A stretch of DNA of 64,000 nt from Hoplostethus atlanticus (taxonomy: Eukaryota > Chordata > Actinopteri > Trachichthyiformes > Trachichthyidae): contig JAXDDX010000010.1 in assembly GCA_034670405.1 (NCBI GenBank), positions 6,061,001-6,125,000 of the forward strand. The letters run 5' to 3'. Of this stretch, positions 1 to 11,622 are shown piece by piece. Both the position numbers and the translations under genes were made by a program. The notes beneath the pieces are model-generated. The model had not been told where the DNA came from and ran no database searches. It saw only the letters and a list, made by a program, of their open reading frames with translations. Numbering within the stretch: position 1 is the first letter of the stretch; each line of letters starts with the position of its first letter.

Positions 1-146
1 TGTGTAACTACTTTTTTCATGCCTCTCTGAACCAATCACAGCAAGACACATCCCTGGACAATTATTGTGCTTGGCAAATACTTTGAATCTGATTCTCAAG
101 TGTCATCTGCTCAGACAGGGTGTGTGAGGTAAAAGGCAGCTTCTAT

Positions 147-245
147 ACAGCTCAATGGGGAGAGCAAGGCACCAACACTGCCAGGGTGAGGGGTTCCATT
201 CCCACTGGGGCCACCCATGTTAGAAGTGTATGCCCTTGTGCCATT
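147..245 (+). repeat. tRNA-derived SINE-like copy
   Basis: Contains an A-box-like string (gctcaatggggagagcaagg) and a B-box-like string (ggggttccattcccactggg), then gccacccatgtt. The same order recurs at 4709-4845, 47434-47572 and 62376-62505, where the tail ends in a ctttggataa...gtccacyaaatgg block. No cloverleaf with proper stems can be drawn, so it is not a functional tRNA. Confidence 0.65.
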
Positions 246-665
246 TAAAAGCTTTCTGGGGAAAAACAAAAGGTGTGGTCAAATAGCAGCGACAGGCAGC
301 GAGTTGAGTAGGTGATTATATGACTGTGACATGGGATCAACACACTGTCTACTTCATGTTTGTGTGTTGAGTAGAAACCACCCTCGGAGCAGATAGTATG
401 TGCAAACAGTTCTGTTCTGGGTGGGGCATTAATTTAAAAGGTGTCAGGCAAGTTGTCAATGATAGAGAGCTCTACTAAATTGAGTTTCAAATACATTCCT
501 GCAACTGTCAAAACCTGCTGACGCTCATTGTATTGTCCTCTGTGACAACCCCGCCCATCTGACACCTCAGTGAGACAAGCAGTAAACAACTAGAAAAACA
601 ATAAGCAGTACTGGCAATCGCTATTTGGCCCAGGTGTGGTGGGAAAAAACTCATGCATGCAGATG

Positions 666-699
<34 letters not shown>

Positions 700-913
700 C
701 TTGGGTAGTGAGTTTACATCTAATTTGTAGGTGTGAGGTTTAACTGGGCCCATTGTGCTGCCAGCTGCAGAGAGAGGGCAGAGCACAGAGCTACTTCTGT
801 TGGAGAGCTGGGAATGAAAGATCGGTTTTATACGGTGGAGATGGCTTCCTCTCCGAGAGGGAACACATGTGTTTGTGTGTGTGTACGATCAGAGGAGAGA
901 GCGAGTGTGATTG

Positions 914-950
<37 letters not shown>

Positions 951-1017
951 CAAATGGAACAGTCCCATGACCTCAGTATTGGACTTCCCAAGGGGAAGGA
1001 CACAGCTGGGTGATAAA

Positions 1018-1180
1018 ATGCATTTAGCCATTTAGCTGATGCTCATATCCTCAGCAGATACAACGAGTGAGCAGGTAAAGGTTCAATGTCTTTCTCAAGG
1101 ACATGTGGATGGATACTGATGGACATACTGGTTATTGCTGGGATCAAACCTATGACTGGTCCCAACCCACTACCCTACAG
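1018..1180 (+). repeat. dispersed repeat family A copy (fish 'ctcaaggacactt' type)
   Basis: Shows the order catttagctgatgctcata, gagtgagcaggtaaag, tgtctttctcaaggaca, gggatcaaacctatgac. Other copies in this window with the same blocks are at 18985-19085, 41165-41275, 41668-41838, 52595-52735 and 62872-62962. The complete copies end in a ctctaaccactaggccaccc block. Probably a SINE or a decayed non-autonomous element common in percomorph introns. Confidence 0.65.
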
Positions 1181-1205
1181 CTCTATATTATATATCTATC
1201 TATCT

Positions 1206-2292
1206 TACATACACTCATGCTTGAAGGTTTGTGAACCCCATGTGCAATTATACACATTTTTACCATGCAATCCTTATTTAATCAAAATGAGTCTTTTCTC
1301 AACTAAAATAAATTATCTACATTTACCAATTTCGTAGAGGAAATTGTGCATGTAGTAAAATGAAAATAGTTCACAGGGAATCAGTGCAGGAGCAAAAACA
1401 AGTGAACCTCCTCTTGCATTAGTTAAGTGAAGTAGGTAAGTAGAATCAGGTGGGTAAATGATTGGATATGAAGTTAACCAGGCAGGTCAGATCTTTTGGG
1501 AGGAGTTTGTGTGGCCCTACCATAAATACAGGTGAGAAACCTGGTCAGTCTGGTGTTACCACGCAGGTAGAAGGAAAAACAGAAAGTCATACCAGAAAGA
1601 TTTGGGCTCCATCAGTCCACTGAGACAAATAATATACTGATGGAGAGAATTTAACATGACAGAGACTCTGACTAGAAGAGGACATCCTTCTGAAATATCA
1701 GACACAAGAAAAATATTAAAACTAGTAGAAAACAATCCAAGAGCAACATCCAGAGATCAGCAAGCCTCCATTGCTGCATCTGATGTCACTGTGCATCCAT
1801 CAACAATAAGAAGAACACTGAATAGAAATGGCTTCATGCAAGGGAAGGTAGGTAGGTAGGTACTATATTAATCCCCAGGAAGACTCTCTGCTGTCTAAAA
1901 AGAACAAAGCTGCCTGTCTTCAGTTTGCCAGAGACGATCTGGACAAACCTGAAGATTTCTGGAAGTCTGAGATGAGTGCAAAAATGTCATGTTTGGTGAC
2001 AACCCAAACCTGGCCACCACTAAAATAACCCTATCCCCACAGTCAAGCATGGTGGTGGGAGTGTCCTGGTCTGGGGTTTTTCTTCCTCTGGACGACTCGA
2101 CATCATTCTGGGAACCATGAATTCTGAGTGATACCAGAGGCTTTGTTAAATAAACAATGAAACTATATCAGATTCACTTGTGCATTTGGATAACTCATAA
2201 AGATTTGAGGTTTAGATCAGGATTTCTATAATATATGAAACAATGATCACCCCCGCAGGGTTCACCAGCCTTCAAGCATGACTGTGTCTGTA
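1206..2292 (+). mobile_element. Tc1/mariner element with both terminal repeats, transposase decayed
   Basis: Seen: left end TACATACACTCATGCTTGAA and right end, reverse-complemented, TACAGACACAGTCATGCTTG then AAGG, so the arms match and both start with the TA target site. Inside, 1656-1859 encodes a Tc1 transposase N-terminal part (RKILKLVENNPRATSRDQQ, STIRRTLNRNGF; paired-type helix-turn-helix). It is interrupted after a short GTAG tetranucleotide run at 1849-1861. The later catalytic part (2040-2130) is full of shifts. It is about 1.09 kb, shorter than an intact Tc1 (around 1.3-1.6 kb), and cannot be active. Confidence 0.85.
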
Positions 2293-2944
2293 TTGGTATA
2301 TTAGCAGTAAGTAAATGCCCATGTCAGCAAACATCCACTCATACTATATCACTATAGTATATACCCCTAGCTGCTGTCCTATCGCTTGTATCCAAACCTT
2401 ACTATATCCTCCACGGCAGCTGATATTCTCTGCACAGACTTCTCCTCGTTGTTTACAGCGGAAAGGACATATGGTTTACGTTGCTGAGAGCTTGTTTCAA
2501 GTGCTTAACACAGCAGATACCGAGAGATACAAGTATTTCAACTTTAACTAAAGGGTACCCTGCTTCAAACAGACTTTCAACAGCAGCGGAGTGACAGCAG
2601 GGGCCACGGTTTGCACATCCCCCCCCCCCAAGCAGTGGTGCAGAGCTGCTAGCTGAAAAAGATGCTTGGTATCGCAGCCTCGGGGGGAACCGATAAATAA
2701 AACGTCAAGCGCAGACTGACAAAATAGCTAGTTCATATGCCAATAGGAGAAGATCATGCAGTAGCAAACAGAAATATAGACTTGCTGTTCAACGTGAGTA
2801 TGTTTGGACCACAGCCAGTTGATGATAATGTTGTTAAAAAGGTACCAGAAAGGAGAGAAAGTGCCTTTATCATGGGGGGAACAGCTGATATAAGACTGAG
2901 GGAAGACGGTTTCATCCATTATTTTACAGTTTTGTGCAGCAACA

Positions 2945-3180
2945 CATTCACAACTGGGAGCCTCCCAGTACAACCACAGTCTTCTACTGGTGGACACTGA
3001 GCAGGTGCCTTGTCGAAGGGCACCTCAAAAGTAGTTGCTGAGTTGTTGAGGGAGGAACTTGTTCTTTTTTGCCACCCAGGGATTTGACCCAGTGACCAGC
3101 TGATCAAGGGCACCTCAGTTGTGTGTGAGGGGAGAAAGTTCATTCACCAGCTGGTACACAGATTCAAACCGTCAACCTTC
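2945..3180 (+). repeat. dispersed repeat family C copy
   Basis: Has the blocks gggagcctcccagtacaacc, acagtcttctactggtg, gaagggcacctc and gggatttgacccagtgacc. The same blocks occur at 32740-32930, 34447-34590 and 41450-41540 (plus strand), and inverted at 45830-45900 and 53835-53900. It ends about 50 bp from the donor of akap13 exon 10. Confidence 0.65.
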
Positions 3181-3232
3181 CCAAGCACAAGCCCACTCTC
3201 TCTGTAACCTGGACTCCAAACAGCAAACCAAC

Positions 3233-3396
3233 CTTTCTGAAGACGATGTCGTCTCCTGGCTCGGCGCTGAGGAGGCTCTCTGTGTCGCTGCCCGAGTCTC
3301 TGTGAGCTGTGAAGGGGGCGCTGGTGTTACTACTGGCGCTACTGGCGCTACTGGCGCTACTGGTCAAACTGGGCAACGTTGAAGACCGGGAGGAGC
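3233..3396 (-). CDS. akap13: akap13 coding exon 10, Ser-rich linker (residues 1118-1172)
   Basis: Seen: acceptor gtgtgtttcag whose pyrimidine tract is partly a short TG run, phase 1 entry (Gly), 164 nt, donor AGAAAG then gttggt in phase 0. It reads SSRSSTLPSLTSSASSASSA, then APFTAHRDSGSDTESLLSAE and PGDDIVFRK. The end matches the recalled AKAP13 motif REASGSDSDLFHSPSDDMDS followed by IIFPK. The SAS-SAS-SAS stretch is a perfect 9-nt tandem repeat in the coding sequence (3337-3365). The SGSDTES motif looks like an acidophilic kinase site; this is inference. The next exon is not found between here and position 1, so the gene continues off the left edge. Confidence 0.92.
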
Positions 3397-6300
3397 CTGA
3401 AACACACACACAGAAAGGAGACGTTAACACTCAAACCAAGACAGCTGTGCTGGGTAGTGACTTGGATTGTGTTTACCCTCGCCATCCAAATCAACAACTC
3501 AGCCCAGGAAACATGTTAAAGTGTAATGTGATTGTGGTTACATTCCTGATTACTTCATATTTCATCAACATGTACAATCAGCTGATAAACTGAAAAATAT
3601 CAAAATATTCTATACACAAAAACGCCTGTTGGACATCAGTGAAACACCTTGAGAGGGTGTGAAAAGTGGTTATGGAGATGGCAGATCAATGGCCAACTGT
3701 CCTGACTAGAACGGTCGACACTGTCCTGCACAGGCAAACAGCAGTAACTCCTATATTATCTAAAAGGGCATATCTAGAGTTTAGATCTCATATCAAAGGA
3801 AACTGCACCCAGAGATGCTACTAAATGATGTACAGTCCACCGCTGTGCCAGCAACACTTTTACCAAGACAGGCCATACATTTTAAAAGAGAATACCTCCA
3901 GTAATCTACTGCAACCTTGCTCCTCGTCACCTTGGGAGCAATTACACATGATGTAGCTCTCGTTTGTACCAACCAGAGTGTATTACCATACACTATGTTG
4001 AAGCACTGTGTTACTGGCCAGTGAGCTGAAACAAATCTTATTGGACTTGCACTTCAGTTAATAACAGGTTGGTCAGCGGTGGTTAAGTGGTTCGGCCGTG
4101 CTGAAGTGTCCTTGAGCAAGTCACTGAATCCCTAACTGAACCATGCAACAGTACCATGATGCAAAAACTACTTTAAACCAGGGTTCCTCAACCTCGGCCG
4201 ACGTTGAGTGTAAATAGTTGCAGCGAGGGCCCGAAGCTCATTTAGCCACACCAGGGACTCATAGGGAACCAACAGCAACCCACCATGACCCATTTCTGGG
4301 TCTCAACCCACAATTTAAGCAGCGCTGCTTTAAGCCCCCTTATTGAATGGGAAGTAAGCCACCCAGCAGTCTGTCCACAAAACAGTAATTCTTATATAAT
4401 GCCGCATACTGTGGCGCTGCAGTCTATTGTACATGTAAGGACATGTACAGATAACATCCCGAGGCAAACCAAAAGAGGAAGTCTGTACCCACCCACAGAC
4501 ACTTTACAGTTGGGCATATTTCAGCCGGCAGCCAAGAGCAACTGCATGAGATCATTTACCAAGTTTGTTATTTTGCGTCATTTCTGACATCTATTTCTGT
4601 CGGGAAAACAGAAGTTAACCTTCATCCCTCTGGAACATTTATCATTCCCTACACTCATGTGACCGAGGGGAAGTCGTGTATGTGTGTATATGCATGCATG
4701 CATCCATAAAAGCTCATCGGGTAGAGCGAGGCGCCAAGACGTGCAGGGTTAGGGGTGCTATTCCCACCGATTCGAAAAAATAAATAAAAATGTCTGCACT
4801 CGTAGTACATTAAGGCACTGTGGAATAAAAGTGTCCTCCAACTGGCAGACAATGAATCAGGCTGATCTCTAGCTACACTCAGCTGCTCTGAGGAGGAGGG
4901 GGGACAGGGTGGGGGGGGACGGGGGGGGCAGGGTGGGGGAGTCGGGCTGTGAGGGGGTGGTAGCGGTGGGAGTGGCCAATGACAGAGCCAGTCATTACAG
5001 CATGCCGCAACACCACAATAACAAGCAAGCAGACCACTGGGAGAAAAATCACAGGCTTCCTGCAAATAAACAACTGACAGCAAACTACCAGCCACTCACA
5101 CACACGCATGTAATTGCATATACATGTAGGCCGTTTCATGTGGTGGTCAGTCCAGCAGGGCCTACTCAGGCCTGCTCATTCAGCCCGGACTGAAAAACTG
5201 CTGAGGAAGTCAGGGAGGATCAGCGGGCCTCGTACTGCAGCCTGGCTGTGGTCAGCTTGTTTCACAATCACAATCGCACAATAAATATACTGGTGCAGAG
5301 ACGTATTGACAACTAACACAGTAGTACAGTACGTAGTGATACACCTGGTACAGGGACAATACACAGTATATACATCAAGGGGTTTCTTTCCAAAATGTTA
5401 CATATACACTATGAAAACGTGTTTCCTGACATCAAGATCCTCCAGATCAGTTCTCCTCTAGTCTCCTCTATGTGTCATCGAGGTCCAGAAGTCTGCAGGT
5501 TTTCATTCCAACCATTTATTACACTAGATTTCATTATTAAACACACTTTCAACCAGAGAGGAGGAAGTATCAGTGAAGTGAGCTGCTGTAGTGTTTGGTT
5601 GCCATGGAAACCTGCAGACTCTTGGCTCTCTGGTACATGGTGGAGTACCACTGCTATAAAATAGTATTGTTTTAGTAAAGGGCTTGAAAAAGCCAATAAC
5701 TTCTGTAATATTCAATATTGAGTTTTATTTGTATTCTTTATTTTCATTCCTTCTTTCACTTGTCATTTTGTCAGCGGAAGTGTCATATTTTTAAAACAGC
5801 TGAGATCTCATTTTGGGAATGACACTATTTGCATTGAACATTGTAGAGCTGTGTGCATTCAGCTGCAGAGGGAGGGGTAGCGAGGCGAATGTCATCGGTA
5901 CAACAGGGACCTCGGCCCTCGCGGGGCATCACTCCAAGTTGCTCTGGATAAGAGTCGGTTAACTAAAATGTAAATGTGAAATGTGATTGTGTGTGTTTGG
6001 ACTGAACTGAATGCTGGGTGTTGTCTCTGGCCCCACCCCCTCGCACCTGTCCACCAAAACTAGCAGGGGACTGTGAGCTTTGACAGCTGACACACACACA
6101 CACACACACACAGGTGTAAAGCCCTGCTGAATCGGTGGGTGGTTGAGGTTGTTATGTGAATGTGAACCAGCTCCAGTAGTGCCAGACTGCTCACATGATC
6201 TCTCGATCTCTCTCGATCTCTCTCTCTCTCACACTGGTAGACATTTACTAGACCTTTACTACAGATTCAATATACATTTTGAAGCATGTGACTCTCTTAT

Positions 6301-7246
6301 CAATGAGCTCAACAGCAGAATATGCTTCATTTCTTAGATCACCAACATAGGAAGCCGATGTTGACGTCACTTCATCCATTACAGATGACTTGGTATGAGG
6401 AAACCACCAAGCGTTCAGTTCTGACTGAAATGTGTCGAGGTGATATTTACTCATTGACTATGTTGGTTAACTTCCGCTTCATACCATTTACTCTGTTTTT
6501 GTCTTATTTCTTTGTGTTTCAAACTTATGAGTAATGTCAAAGCTTTTCTTTAAAATGCATTAATACAATCCTCAATCATCATTTATCTATACCTTGAATT
6601 CAGTTCAGTCCAGTGCAGCAATGTGACTGAGTCAGCACAGAGGTTAGGCTGGGAAACCACCACCAGCCGGACAAGCACTGCCAGACTGTGACTGTTAAGT
6701 TAAAGCCCTTTCACACAAATATTACCCGTCTTCTCTATCGGCTGTCACCTCATGACATCATCAAAAGCAGACGTGTTTCCATGCTGCGTTCGACATGGCG
6801 GACAAGATGGCTTCAGATCACTAGTGTAGCAGCTCTTAGTACTGTATAGTGTAGAGTTCTGCTTTTACTTCACAGCATCACAACAAGCCAACGCGCCGAC
6901 CACTGACCGCCGGCGGAGCAGAGTTTGACCTGAGTGGTTTTATGGGTTGACCCACTGATTTCCCAGCTCACTAGTCCACTGGGAGGAGTATTAGTCTCGT
7001 CCCGACTCTGTTCTAAACATCTGGCTGGCTGCTAAAATAGTGACGGGTGAGTTTTGAGATGCTGGCTGCTGTTGCTATCGGTTACCACATGACACGGCTA
7101 AACAATAAAACCATAAAAATCCATGAAATCAATATCAAGACCCTCGATTTGCTTTCATCCTCCAAACGAACATCATTCACGATGACCTTGCCTCTCTCTG
7201 TCAGAGGTCTGGTCTTTCTGGGATCTCAGCATGGTTAAAGTAGCAG

Positions 7247-7329
<83 letters not shown>

Positions 7330-9078
7330 AAAGGAGCAATTTAGTGAGTGGGGGTGAGAGAGAGATTTCCACTTCAAAGGAAGTGAAGCTGACTCGTCCC
7401 AGCTGGTAGGAAGCCCCCCTTCCATTTTAATTCCATCTGACCCTCCTGCACTTTCTTTCATTTTCTCCTTCACCACCTTTCCTTCCTTCCTGTCTTCTTT
7501 CTTTCATCATTCCGTCCTTCCTTCCTCTCTTTATTTCCTTCATTCCTTCTCTCTTTCCTTCTTTCTTCACTCCTTCCCTCCTTTTTTCTCATCATCCATT
7601 CAAACCCCTTCTCTCTTTCTGTGTCTGACAGACTGGTGCTTGGTCTGTTTTCCACTACAGATAAAAGGAGGTTTGTTCTCGGCTCCTCTATTGATCTGTT
7701 GGTCTTTTTATCGAGACTGGTTGCCGACTGACTCATGTTATGGAGCATCTTTTCTTCTCGTCTCGTGTTGACGTGGCGTAGACCGACATTTCCTGCTGAT
7801 ATTACCCTGTGACTAAAAATCTGACATGGACCAGACGTGTCATCTACCTCGGATATAATGGAGGCTCCACGCTATCACCCTCACCCACCAAATATAGTCT
7901 TTGTTGTTGAGGCAAATAAATTGTTTGGAGTTTGACCAGAATAACCATCTCTGGCTGTAGATATCATCAACCTACCTTTGTTATTTAAACTCATGAACTT
8001 ATCATTCAGTTATCACCCACGTAAATTAAATGAGTGTGGGTTTGAGTCGAGAGTTTTATCTTTCCATGATGGTCTAAATGCTGCAGAGGCCTTTCCACCC
8101 TGTCGAGAATAAACACCGATTTTGAGCATATTCAATATCGACTATCGGCAGCTTCAATAACCAGTATTGGTCTTGAAGAACTCATAGCGGCCGAACCCTA
8201 CTGTTGACGTTTCAGACTCAATGATGTCTGATGAATATTTGGTTGGTCTCAATTTCCTCTTTCGGGCAGAAAAAAAACATTATTGAATCCAGCAAGAGAA
8301 AACTCTTGTCCAGATACCGAGGCTCCTCTTATATGATAAAACAGAAAGAGGAAATGGAAATGTGACCTTGCAGTGTGGCTTACAACACAACATAGTATCA
8401 TGTTAACCAAAGAGATAGAATACAGAAACATAACACATTAAACAATACAAGAGAATTAGATCGAATGGTCAGGAAGAGTGGGGGGGGGTCAGGGTCATGA
8501 GAAATGACAAACAAATGAGTAACGGAGAATACCACTTCCTAAAATGAGCTGGAAGCTGACTGACTCCAACCCACCCCCACCATAATCTGATCCATACTGC
8601 CTGTCCTCCAGGAGGGTTAGACCGGTGTCTTACCTGTGTGCTGAGCGCTGCTGGGCTGAAGGAAGGACGCCTCCTTGTCTCGATGGATCTGCAGAGAAAC
8701 AGGAAGACACTAAATCAGCCTCAGCGCCATGTGACCGTCGCCCACAGAGAAAAACAGCAGAGCCGTGATGCGGTTAGGAAGCTCTATCCGACGGTCTTAA
8801 TGTGCACACACACTTCAGAACTGCAGGCGTTGTTGACAGAGGATTATTAATCTGGCTTAGTGACTCCATCCCCAAGAGGAACTGTTTGGAAAGATCTAGT
8901 TTTGCTCTCTTTTCAGTCTTCAGAACTCGCAGTGACACTCGCAAACTCACACACACACACACACATTAATGTACACACACACCGCCTGTCAGAGCTCTGT
9001 GGTTGGCTGTAAACACACAACGCTGGGGCTCTGCTTCCTCTGTGGTCTGACTGTCTACACAACAGCTGTGTGTGTGTG

Positions 9079-9158
<80 letters not shown>

Positions 9159-11571
9159 TTTTAACTACAAAAGCCACAGCCCCCCTCCTCCTCTCAGGCA
9201 ACAAAGGCTTCAACAGTTTGGACTTAGTTGGGAGGATTTGACTGACAGCTCTGAATGCAAATCTAACAGAGACTCAGAGACTCATTGTGTTTTTTTTTGA
9301 TGAACTCCATCGAGGACGCGTAGATGAAGTCAGCAGGCTTTTGCAATCTGCTTTGACAAACTGAGTTATCAAAAAAAACACGTGAATCATCTCTAACATG
9401 GCTGTTTTTTGGCCATCTCTGGAAACAGACCTAGCTGAGTTTAGATGTCGCACCTTGGTAAGTGACAAGAGCTACGTTATGTAATTTAATTTACACTGGA
9501 GACCCCCACCCACCCACACACACATATATTTTCCATCCCTACTATCCAATCTCTCTCACTTTCTTACCATATTTTCCATTTTAATTCTCATCCTTCTTCC
9601 TCCCTCCCTCCTCATTCTTTCCCATTCAACCCCCTACCCCCGTAAACCCAGTAAGCCCAGTAAGCCCAGTAAGCCCAGTTGAACCCTGGTTCAGATCAAC
9701 AGCCTGTCAGACTGCTCTGAAGGATCTTCCACACTTCAACATGAACAGATCACTGATCTGAAGGCCAAAACAACCCTTTATCTGTCAGAGGAATCAGAGG
9801 GGGAGGAGACTAAGTGATGGACGATTTTCACACATACACCACCACACAGTATCTCTCTGTATTGGCTCAGGTGGTTCCTTTATTTTGGCGGTTACATGCA
9901 TACCACCCAATTCTCTATCTATGATTAGAGAATATTGGGGGTTGGAAGCTGGAAAGACCTGGGGGGGGGAGGACGTGTGTAACTCCAGACTTGCAGAGAA
10001 TCTGCACTTGTTGAGTTTTCAGACCAACCCCACGGAGACGTCTCACTAAATGGATCCTATCACTTCCCTAATCAGCGGGTCCGGACACTCCTCTGGCCCA
10101 TTAACAAAATAAACCCTGTTTCCGTGAAGCTGAGAGGTTCTCAAATTAAACACTAAAGCCTGGAGATCAGCGAAGAGGTTTGCTGTGGTGCAAGAGGTTG
10201 AAATGCTGTGGTTGAAATAGATGAATGTTTAGTCTAAGACTAAATCAGAAGAGGAAGCCGAGACATTAGGCTAAGAAAACAGAGTGAACCGGCGGAGAAT
10301 GAACACAGAAAAGGAAGTAAAACTGAAAGACTCTGAAGAAAATATAGAACAGAGACAGAGGGAGGTAGAAAAAATTTAAGATAGAAGACGGAGAAAGATG
10401 AGCGAGTCCCAATCGGGTCAAACCTAGAGGGGGGGGGGGTTCAAGGACCTTGCACAGTTTTAAAGCACTCTATTGACAGGCGTGTTGAGACCCAGAGAGA
10501 CGAAACACTAGGCTCTGTTGTGTTCTGTGTGGTGTGTGTGTGTGTGTGTGTGTGTGCTGGGAGCAACCATGCACATTCCCTCATAAAAACACAGACAGGC
10601 AGACACATATATACAACACACACTGGCACTGTGCACATGCTGCTACACCAGACAACTGTGTTGCATGAATGTGCACGCAGCACTTGCTCATTCTCTATTT
10701 TAAAGCCCTCCACACACACACACACACACACACACCAACAGACAGCATATGCACACATAGAGGCCAAAAGACACACATGCACACACACACACACACACAC
10801 ACACTCAAGCCAAAACACACACAGACACACAGGCTTCTCTTTTCCCACAGCTGTGTTCAGATATCAAACAGAGCCCGCTGAGAGAGAACAAACACGCTGA
10901 CGAGGACAGATTAGCTGGTCACGAAGGGCACACACACACACACACCCACACACACACAGAAATGACTGAGTAAATGGCTGCCAGTGATTGCAGCTAAATT
11001 AGAGAGGCTAGACGTCGTTACCTTAACTCGACTCTGAAGACAGAGGAGAGGAGTCAGCAGAAGAGACAGTGAAGAGACACAGAACTGAAGAACACAGCAA
11101 AATAAACACTGCTATCTTAATCTTAATCTTAATCTTAGCTGACAACATCCAGGAAACACTAACACAACGTGTTTCAGTAGGCGTTGGTCCAGAACAGCTT
11201 CAGTTTGCCTTGACTTTGGCTCTACAAGCGTCTGAACTCTATTGGAGGGAGGCTACTCCCTAAGCATGATGGGATATTAACTGAGTAATCATCTTAAGGA
11301 TCAGAACTGTATGGAAGTACTTGCTTTTAATACTTTGTATTTACTCATATGGTTCCTGTATTTTTTGGCAGTTAGTTGTAGTTGTTATTCGATGATAGGA
11401 TGTTGACCACGTGACTGAAGAATGGCAGAGGAGTCTGGAGAGAGAAGCTTCTCTAGTCAATTCAATTCAATAAGCTTTATTGACAAGAATTCAATTCAAG
11501 TTAACAATATTGCCAAAGCTTGCATGATGTGATAACATACTGTATAATAAAGTAACAATTAAGCCCTGCTC

Positions 11572-11622
<51 letters not shown>

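Larger units (their letters stand above)
1..3232. other. akap13 intron downstream of exon 10: repeats, no exon found
   Basis: Holds a SINE-like piece (147-245), CA and GT tracts (668-698, 915-946), a dispersed repeat (1018-1180), a Tc1 element (1206-2292), a C10 run near 2620 and another dispersed repeat (2945-3180). Short frames across the CA/GT tracts are not genes. No minus-strand segment has AKAP13-like content with usable phase-0 splice sites, so the next akap13 exon lies beyond the left edge. Confidence 0.6.
3397..8633. other. akap13 intron 9: repeats, GA tract, GC/CpG patch
   Basis: Contains a SINE-like copy (4709-4845), a G-rich run (4890-4960), a family F repeat (5473-5660), CA and CT tracts (6090-6112, 6200-6232), a family B copy (6285-6370), a CpG-containing patch (6740-7060), a long GA tract (7247-7327) and a CT-rich stretch (7455-7640). 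From about 7,700 to 8,600 I see nothing beyond ordinary intron. The 146-residue minus frame at 4655-5095 is driven by the G-rich run and is not a gene. Confidence 0.6.

Noticed and set aside
4655-5095. 146-residue minus frame with Pro-rich middle
   Set aside because: Open because of the G-rich run at 4890-4960; no homology recognised, overlaps a SINE-like copy.
10441-10900. Thr-His and Val-Cys rich frames over CA/GT repeats, also at 508-1035, 16775-17424 and 38157-38476
   Set aside because: Pure microsatellite translation.
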